NCBI GenBank assembly: GCA_002025645.1
Contig: CP018783.1
Span: 2,604,001-2,668,000 of the forward strand
Source of the DNA: Curtobacterium pusillum
GTDB taxonomy: Bacteria; Actinomycetota; Actinomycetes; Actinomycetales; Microbacteriaceae
Direction of reading: 5' to 3'
DNA length: 64,000 bases
The position numbers and the translations under genes were made by a program. Positions within the stretch are counted from its first letter, which is position 1. Each line of letters begins with the position of its first letter. Of this stretch, positions 58,453 to 64,000 are shown piece by piece. The notes below the pieces were generated by a model. That model searched no databases. It was not told the DNA's origin and saw nothing but the letters and a program-made list of their open reading frames with translations.

Positions 58453-60561
58453 GTGTCCCGCTTCCTCCGCATCGTCCTCCCCGCGCTCGTCATCGTGGCC
58501 TGGCTCGCGATCGCCTCCGTCGGCGGTCCCTACTTCGGGAAGATCTCCGAGGTCTCGACGAACGACCAGACCTCGTTCCTCCCTGCCTCGGCGGACGCCA
58601 CCAAGGTGCAGGAGCGCGCGTCGGAGTTCCGGCAGGCCTCCGGAGCCCCTGCGATCATCGTGCTCGAGCGCGACGGCGGGCTGACCGCCTCCGACCAGCA
58701 GGCCGCGAGCACGCTGGCGCAGGACCTCGGGAAGCGCGACGACGTCCAGGGGGTCAGCCCGGCGATCCCGAGCGAGGACGGCGACGCGGTCGAGATCGTC
58801 GCCACGCTGACCCAGGACGCGGACACCGGGGACGCGGTCGAGGCGATCCGTGCCGACGTCGACAATGCCCTGCCCTCCGGTGTGCAGGGCTACGTCACGG
58901 GTCCGGCCGGCTTCACCGCCGACCTGACCGAGGCCTTCGCGGGCATCGACGGCATCCTGCTCGGGGTGGCGCTCGCGGCGGTCTTCGTGATCCTCATCAT
59001 CGTCTACCGGTCACCACTGCTGCCGATCCTCGTGCTCGGCACCGCCACCTTCGCCCTCTGCGCCTCGATCCTCGTCGTGTGGTGGCTCGCCAAGGCCGAC
59101 ATCGTGACCGTCAACGGGCAGGTGCAGGGCATCCTGTCGATCCTCGTCATCGGCGCCGCGACCGACTACGCGCTCCTCTACACGGCACGGTTCCGTGAGG
59201 CGCTCCGCGACCACCGCACCGGCTGGGGTGCGACGAAGGCGGCGCTGCGGGGGAGCCTCGAGCCGATCCTGGCCTCCGGTGGCACGGTGATCGTCGGCGT
59301 CCTCTGCCTGCTGCTCTCCGACCTCAACTCGAACAAGGCGCTCGGTCCCGTCGCGGCGATCGGCATCGCCTTCAGCCTGCTCGCCGCCCTCACCCTGCTG
59401 CCCGCGCTCCTGCTGGCCTTCCGTCGCGCGGCGTTCTGGCCGCTCCGCCCGGCGTACGGCAGCGCACACCCCGTCCTCACCGGCCCCGACGCCCGTGGGC
59501 TCTGGGCACGTGTGGGGCGGCTCGTGGCGCGGCGATCCCGGGTCGTCTGGATCGTGTGCACGGTCGGGCTGCTCGCGATGGGCACCGGTCTCGTCGGGCT
59601 CAAGGCCGACGGTGTCCCGCAGAGCGACCTCGTCATCGGGAGCTCGCAGGCCCGTGACGGTCAGGACGTGCTCGCCGACCACTTCCCGGGCGGCTCGGGC
59701 AGCCCGGCCCAGGTCATCGGCTCGGCGGGGAAGGCGGACGAGCTCGCCGACGCGATCACCGCGGTCGACGGCGTGGACAGCGTCGTGGCGGCGGCGAAGG
59801 ACTCCCCGACCGGGACCGTGGCCCTCGACCAGGCCGACGGTGCGACCCCGACCGTCTCCCACGGCGACGTCCTGCTCGAGGCCACCCTGTCCGACCCGGC
59901 CGACTCCGACGCCGCCGAGCAGACCGTCCGTGACCTCCGCACGGCGGTCGAGCGGGTCGACCCCGACGCGATCGTCGGCGGTGCCACCGCCACGGCCGTC
60001 GACACGAACGACACCGGCATCCGCGACCGCACGCTCATCATCCCCGTGGTGCTCGTCGTCATCCTGCTCATCCTGATGCTGCTGCTCCGGAGCATCGTCG
60101 CGCCGCTCGTCCTGATCGGCAGCGTGATCGTGTCGTTCGCCGCCGCGCTCGGCGTCGGCGCGCTCGTCTTCGACCACGTGTTCCACTTCCCCGGAGCCGA
60201 CCCGTCCGTGCCGCTGTACTCGTTCGTCTTCCTGGTGGCGCTGGGGGTCGACTACAACATCTTCCTCATGACCCGCGTCCGCGAGGAAGCGCTGCGGCAC
60301 GGTCCGCACGAGGGTGTGCTCCGCGGCCTCGGGGTCACCGGTGGGGTGATCACCTCGGCGGGGGTCGTCCTCGCAGCGACGTTCGCGGCGCTCGGGGTCA
60401 TCCCGATCCTCTTCCTGGTGCAGATCGCGTTCGTCGTCGCGTTCGGTGTCCTGCTCGACACCATCGTCGTCCGCTCCCTGCTCGTCCCGGCCCTGGCGTA
60501 CGACCTGGGTCGCCGTGCGTGGTGGCCGTCGCGCCTGTCACGAGCAGACCATCACATGTGA
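58453..60561 (+). CDS. MMPL-family (RND-type) transporter
   Basis: A 702-residue membrane transporter with about eleven helices in two repeats, each with a large extracellular loop (about 30-160 and 400-520). ILSILVIGAATDYALLYTARFRE and LVALGVDYNIFLMTRVREEAL carry the MMPL/YdfJ signature with conserved Asp-Tyr pairs for proton coupling. Members export lipids or drugs. GTG 58453 is chosen because the first helix starts a few residues later. Divergent marR and the TCAGCATGCTGA dyad suggest inducible drug efflux. Confidence 0.9.
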   Translation: MSRFLRIVLPALVIVAWLAIASVGGPYFGKISEVSTNDQTSFLPASADATKVQERASEFRQASGAPAIIVLERDGGLTASDQQAASTLAQDLGKRDDVQGVSPAIPSEDGDAVEIVATLTQDADTGDAVEAIRADVDNALPSGVQGYVTGPAGFTADLTEAFAGIDGILLGVALAAVFVILIIVYRSPLLPILVLGTATFALCASILVVWWLAKADIVTVNGQVQGILSILVIGAATDYALLYTARFREALRDHRTGWGATKAALRGSLEPILASGGTVIVGVLCLLLSDLNSNKALGPVAAIGIAFSLLAALTLLPALLLAFRRAAFWPLRPAYGSAHPVLTGPDARGLWARVGRLVARRSRVVWIVCTVGLLAMGTGLVGLKADGVPQSDLVIGSSQARDGQDVLADHFPGGSGSPAQVIGSAGKADELADAITAVDGVDSVVAAAKDSPTGTVALDQADGATPTVSHGDVLLEATLSDPADSDAAEQTVRDLRTAVERVDPDAIVGGATATAVDTNDTGIRDRTLIIPVVLVVILLILMLLLRSIVAPLVLIGSVIVSFAAALGVGALVFDHVFHFPGADPSVPLYSFVFLVALGVDYNIFLMTRVREEALRHGPHEGVLRGLGVTGGVITSAGVVLAATFAALGVIPILFLVQIAFVVAFGVLLDTIVVRSLLVPALAYDLGRRAWWPSRLSRADHHM
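60552..60561. promoter_or_regulatory. Candidate GntR operator TCACATGTGA
   Basis: A perfect 10-bp palindrome overlapping the mmpL stop codon and 12 bases before the gntR ATG at 60574. Autoregulation is the likeliest role. Confidence 0.5.
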
Positions 60562-60573
60562 CACGCTGGGCGC

Positions 60574-61224
60574 ATGCCAGTTCCTTCGACGCAGCCCGCC
60601 GCCGAGCGGAAGCTCCTCCGTGACACCGTGCAGGACAAGATCCGGGACGCGATCATGGACGGCACCCTCGAGCCGGGCGAGCGCCTCAACGACGACGACC
60701 TGATCGCGTGGCTGGGCGTCTCCCGGACCCCGATCCGCGAAGCCCTCGCCGAACTCGCCCGCGCCGGCCTGATCGAGATGGCGCCGAACCGGTACACCCG
60801 GGTCGCGGCCCCCGCGAAGGACGAACTGCTCGACGCGTACCGCACGCTCGGCGTGATCTACGGCGGCGTCGTCCGGCTGGCCACCCCGCGCTTCACCGAC
60901 GCGCAGCGCAAGAAGGTCGTCAAGATGCTCGACGACGTCACGGCGCAGGTCGAGAAGCAGCAGCAGGGTGAGGTCGCGCAGAACGGCGCGGAGATCTACG
61001 CCATGTGGGCCGACCAGTGCGGCAACCCCTCGCTCGAGCAGCTCTGCAAGTCGACGACGGACGGGCTGGCGTTCAAGCTCCGTGTCCCGGAGCTCGCCGA
61101 CCTCATCCCGGCCGACGTGGTGCTGCCGGAGCTCGCGAAGCTCAAGGACGCCGTCCTGGCGAAGGACCCGATCGCGGCCGAGCTCGCCATGGAGGCGATC
61201 CACCTGCTCCCGTCGCGCTCCTAG
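60574..61224 (+). CDS. GntR-family regulator
   Basis: A 216-residue regulator closely similar in layout to the tandem pair at 49058 and 49717: LLRDTVQDKIRDAIMDGTLEP, LGVSRTPIREALAELARAGL and the wing EMAPNRYTRVAAPAK, then a short helical ligand domain. No Asp/His metal triad of the FCD type is complete. ATG 60574 is 12 bases after the MMPL stop. It is convergent with the iclR gene. Confidence 0.86.
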   Translation: MPVPSTQPAAERKLLRDTVQDKIRDAIMDGTLEPGERLNDDDLIAWLGVSRTPIREALAELARAGLIEMAPNRYTRVAAPAKDELLDAYRTLGVIYGGVVRLATPRFTDAQRKKVVKMLDDVTAQVEKQQQGEVAQNGAEIYAMWADQCGNPSLEQLCKSTTDGLAFKLRVPELADLIPADVVLPELAKLKDAVLAKDPIAAELAMEAIHLLPSRS

Positions 61225-61233
61225 CGCGACCAG

Positions 61234-61285
61234 CTGACGACCTGGAGGCACGTTGCGGCCCCGCCACGCGCCTCCAGGCCGTCAG
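61234..61285. repeat. CTGGAGGC palindrome, copy 9
   Basis: CTGACGACCTGGAGGC at 61234-61249 pairs with GCCTCCAGGCCGTCAG at 61270-61285 with one mismatch; the inner part is GC-rich and less regular. It lies between convergent gntR and iclR genes and shares the flank GACCAGCTGACG with copy 6. Confidence 0.8.
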
Positions 61286-61298
61286 TGCATCCAGCCCG

Positions 61299-62075
61299 TC
61301 AGTGCGCGACCGCGCTGATCATGCCGAGGCCGACGCTGATGCGGTCGGCCACCTCGATGAGGTCCTCGGCGAGCGACGCGGTGTCCCGGTCCCGCAGTTG
61401 CGTGACCCGCCCCGAGATCGACAGCGCCGCCACGATGCGCCCCGACGCGTTCCGGATCGGCGCAGCGATGCAGAACCGGCCGAGCGCGACCTCCTGGTTC
61501 TCGACGCACCAGCCGCGCTTCGCCGAGGCCTCGAGGTCGGCCGTCAGTGCGTCGTGCGACGTGATCGTGTGGTCCGTGTAGCGCGCGAGGTCCTCGCCGA
61601 GCAACGCCTGCCGCTCGGACTGCGACAGGTCGAGCATGAGCGCCTTGCCCAGCGCCGACGCGTGCAGCGGTTGCCGCATCCCGATCATGGTGTGCGACTT
61701 CGGGGCGAGTGAGCCCTCGAAGTGGCAGAGGTAGATGCAGGCCGTGTCGTCCTGCACACCGACGTTGGCGGTGAGGCCGATCCGGTGCGCGAGCTCCTGC
61801 GCCGCTGCCCGGCTCTCGCGGTGGACGGGGTTGTGGTTCAGCCCCTGGCTGGCGAGCTCGAGCACCGCCCGGCCGACGGAGTACCCCTGCGACTCGGGGT
61901 CGCGGCGCACGTACTCGAGCGACTCGAGCGTGGCGAGGAGCCGTCCGGTGGTCGAGGTCCCGAGGCCGATCGCGCGAGCGATGTCGGAGGCGCGCATCGC
62001 CCCGTCGGCAGCACCGAGCGCGCCGAGGACGGCCGCGGCGCGCTCGATGCTCTGGTTCGGAGGGGTGGTGGCCAT
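61299..62075 (-). CDS. IclR-family regulator
   Basis: A 258-residue regulator: winged helix at about 8-68 (ASDIARAIGLGTSTTGRLLATLESLEY) and the IclR effector domain with GMRQPLHASALGKALML and RGWCVENQEVALGRFCIAAPI. Many IclR proteins control aromatic or sugar catabolism. ATG 62075 (MATTPPNQSIERAAAVLGAL) is chosen. It follows the pectin-lyase-fold gene by 26 bases on the same strand, probably in one operon, and is likely to control it. Confidence 0.9.
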   Translation of the reverse strand: MATTPPNQSIERAAAVLGALGAADGAMRASDIARAIGLGTSTTGRLLATLESLEYVRRDPESQGYSVGRAVLELASQGLNHNPVHRESRAAAQELAHRIGLTANVGVQDDTACIYLCHFEGSLAPKSHTMIGMRQPLHASALGKALMLDLSQSERQALLGEDLARYTDHTITSHDALTADLEASAKRGWCVENQEVALGRFCIAAPIRNASGRIVAALSISGRVTQLRDRDTASLAEDLIEVADRISVGLGMISAVAH

Positions 62076-62101
62076 CCGCCCATTCTGTCCCGTGGAGTCG
62101 A

Positions 62102-63511
62102 TCAGGACACCGTGACACCGCTGACGAACGTGTTCGTCCGCACCTGTGCCGCGGTGAGGGGCGCACCGCTGAGCACGACGTCCTCGAAGGCGACGCCCGA
62201 GATCCCGTGCGTGGCGTCCCACCCGGACAGCGTCACCGGGTCGGCCGTGACGTCGGTGAAGTCCCGGATCGTGATGCCCGTGATCCGGCCGCGCTCGTCG
62301 CGGTACCCGGTGTCGTTCGAGTACTGCCCCTTGAGGACCTGCAGCACGATGGCCTGCTTGCCGACCGGCTGCGACTCCACGTGGAAGCCGTCCACGGTGA
62401 CGTCCGAGACCGTCGCCCAGTCCTGCACGTCGAACTTCAGGGCGACCTCCTTCGCGCGGAGCACGTACGACTGCGTGATGGAGATGTCGGTGAACACCTC
62501 GGTCTCCATGGACGAGCCGAACCGGACGGGGTTGCCGCCGGTGACGTTCCAGAACGTGGTGTCGGTGGCGTGCAGGCCGCGGGTGTCCGGTTCGCCGTTC
62601 GTGGCGGCGTCGAGGGCGTGCCAGCCGAAGCCGTCGTCGCCGCTCATCACGAAGTTGTGCTCGACGGTCATGTCCTGGACGCCGTCGGTGTCGATGCCGT
62701 CGTTGTTGATGAGCGTGCCCATCAGGTTCAGCCAGGAGACGTGGATCCCCGACGAGCGGATGTACAGCGTCTGCCACCACTGGGCGTTGCGGACCCCGAT
62801 GCCGGACACCGTGATGTCCGAGCTGTCGTGGAACCGGATCGCCATCGTCTTGTCGGTCCGCGACGTGTCCGCTCCGGCGTCGAGGATCCCGCGCCCGAGC
62901 ACCTGCACGCCCGTGACGCCGTCGCCGTCGATGCGGCCGTGCACGAGGGCGCCCGGCGCCAGGTAGACGGTCTGCCCCGACTCCGGCCGGATCACGCCGG
63001 CGTCGTGCTCACCGGGGCCGAAGTACAGTACGTCCGGGTCGGAGGCCGACGGCACCGCGGTCTCGGCCGGCGTGACGAAGAGGAACAGGGCGCGGACGCC
63101 GGGGGTCTCGATGACGAGCGGGTGCGCGTCGCGGATCGTGAACGTCACGGTGTCACCGGAGCGGGTCGTGGCGATCGCGAGGGTCCGTGGGGTGACGACC
63201 GGGGTGGCAGAGGCGGCGAGCCCGGGCATCGTGACGCTGACGGTCGCGGTGCCCGTCCCCTTGGCGAACATCGCGACGTCGTGCGAGGTGCCGCTGACCG
63301 ACTCGGCCTTGACCGGCACGGCGGTGCCGTTGACCGACACGGTGTGCGCGGTGGCGGTCGGGGACGTCGGGTTGCCCGGGTTCGCCTGGATCGCTGCGGT
63401 GCCGACGGTCGGACCGGAGGCGCTCGTCGCGGCGGCGGCCGGGGCGACCGTTCCGAGGGTGGTGAGTGACAACGCGACGGCTGTCGCGATCGTCAGTGTG
63501 CGCAGGCGCAT
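62102..63511 (-). CDS. Secreted pectin-lyase-fold glycoside hydrolase (GH28/GH49-like)
   Basis: A 469-residue exported protein. The signal peptide is about 1-28 and ends APAAAA. The right-handed beta-helix is marked by YFGPGEHDAGVIRPESGQ and TVYLAPGALVHGRI. Candidate catalytic Asp residues are in LINNDGIDTDGVQD and VMSGDDGFGWHA, matching the NxDGxD and DD pattern of GH28 polygalacturonases; the GH28 GHG and RIK motifs are absent. AAGGAG precedes ATG 63511. It should attack a plant or microbial polysaccharide outside the cell. Confidence 0.78.
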   Translation of the reverse strand: MRLRTLTIATAVALSLTTLGTVAPAAAATSASGPTVGTAAIQANPGNPTSPTATAHTVSVNGTAVPVKAESVSGTSHDVAMFAKGTGTATVSVTMPGLAASATPVVTPRTLAIATTRSGDTVTFTIRDAHPLVIETPGVRALFLFVTPAETAVPSASDPDVLYFGPGEHDAGVIRPESGQTVYLAPGALVHGRIDGDGVTGVQVLGRGILDAGADTSRTDKTMAIRFHDSSDITVSGIGVRNAQWWQTLYIRSSGIHVSWLNLMGTLINNDGIDTDGVQDMTVEHNFVMSGDDGFGWHALDAATNGEPDTRGLHATDTTFWNVTGGNPVRFGSSMETEVFTDISITQSYVLRAKEVALKFDVQDWATVSDVTVDGFHVESQPVGKQAIVLQVLKGQYSNDTGYRDERGRITGITIRDFTDVTADPVTLSGWDATHGISGVAFEDVVLSGAPLTAAQVRTNTFVSGVTVS

Positions 63512-63558
63512 GGCGATCTCCTTTGATCGGTGGTGGTGCTGCGGGTGGTGCGGGTGGG

Positions 63559-64000
63559 TCAGTAGACCTTCACGGCGCTCGCCGACACGAAGGGCGAACC
63601 GTTCGTGGCGGTGACGACGACGCGCAGCGACGTGGTGCGCGTCGGTGCGACGTCGTGCACGCGGTGCCGGTGCCGGTTGTCGGTGACGGTCGCGAGTTCC
63701 TGCCACGATCCGTCCACGCACGCCTCGACCCGGTAGTCCCTGGCGAGCGTCGGGACGGCGTCCCACGGCGTCCGGTGGTGGTGCAGGTTGATGAGGTCGG
63801 CGTCGACGTCGTCGTTCCAGACGATGCGGACCTCGCGGACGTCGACGGGCTCCGCCCAGTCGAGCGTGAGCGTGGCTGCGCCGTCGCCGGGTTCCGACGA
63901 CCACAGGTGCGGCCCGCCGAAGGGGCGCTGGTGGCCGTCGGCGATCCGGGAGGCACGCCACGCGTCCGATGCGCCGGCTGCGGTGAACGCGAAGGAGCGT
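63559..64000 (-). CDS. 3' end of a carbohydrate-active or FAD-type enzyme, C-terminal beta-sandwich (partial)
   Basis: The frame is open from the right edge to TGA at 63559-63561, giving the last 146 residues of a protein that begins outside the window. It contains GASDAWRASRIADGHQRPFGG, LDWAEPVDVREVRIVWNDD and a SWQELATVTDNRHRHRVHDV core, ending FVSASAVKVY. The pattern resembles a galactose-binding/F5-8C-like beta-sandwich module. Codon use is as biased as in confirmed genes and the alternative frames read as Arg-rich nonsense. It lies 47 bases before the glycosidase ATG, so probably starts the same operon. Confidence 0.65.
   Translation of the reverse strand, partial: RSFAFTAAGASDAWRASRIADGHQRPFGGPHLWSSEPGDGAATLTLDWAEPVDVREVRIVWNDDVDADLINLHHHRTPWDAVPTLARDYRVEACVDGSWQELATVTDNRHRHRVHDVAPTRTTSLRVVVTATNGSPFVSASAVKVY

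Overview
The window is very GC-rich, gene-dense actinobacterial chromosome. Frequent GTG starts, 1-8 bp start/stop overlaps, a LysM-linked resuscitation-promoting factor, an LCP ligase, many ROK/GntR/MarR regulators and sugar and peptide ABC importers all fit a soil- or plant-associated Microbacteriaceae. Curtobacterium is my best guess from gene content, not a proven assignment. I see no rRNA, tRNA, CRISPR array, prophage, insertion sequence or plasmid function, and no gap between genes longer than 300 bases.

Layout. 84-905 is an aldo/keto reductase. 958-5821 is a zinc-acquisition locus of the AztABCD type: permease, chaperone AztD, binding protein AztC and a second AztD on the minus strand, with the ATPase divergent, and Zur-like boxes in both control regions. 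5818-7056 is an MFS exporter. 7094-14719 is a sugar-utilisation locus: a minus-strand operon (ROK repressor, ROK kinase, two Gfo/Idh/MocA dehydrogenases) opposite a plus-strand ABC importer (two permeases, binding protein, no ATPase of its own). 14861-24907 is a second, less usual catabolic locus: a minus-strand ROK regulator, M81 metallopeptidase and CutC opposite a complete oligopeptide-type ABC importer and a ROK kinase. 25166-38837 is a mixed stretch of small membrane proteins, dehydrogenases, a DUF3800 protein, pyroglutamyl peptidase, pyruvate oxidase, a PAP2 phosphatase, two MFS exporters, MarR and SoxR. 38957-45215 is a six-gene Mrp Na+/H+ antiporter operon. 45325-51307 holds small dehydrogenase/regulator modules, a tandem pair of GntR regulators and an SMP-30 lactonase. 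51379-54655 is a three-gene glycosyltransferase operon, followed by rlmC, a secreted Rpf-LysM protein, an LCP protein, a marR/mmpL pair, another GntR, and at the right edge a pectin-lyase-fold glycosidase operon with its IclR regulator and the 3' end of a further gene.

Regulatory architecture is unusually readable. Several divergent pairs share an obvious operator dyad (azt, marR/MFS, marR/oxidoreductase, SDR/SDR-GntR, marR/mmpL). Most convergent pairs share a strong hairpin. Nine copies of one palindrome family (core GGAGGC...GCCTCC, often extended to CTGGAGGC...GCCTCCAG) are scattered through the window. Eight lie just 3' of genes; one lies inside the coding sequence of mrpD and supplies part of its protein. 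A separate perfect 40-bp palindrome lies upstream of the rpf gene.
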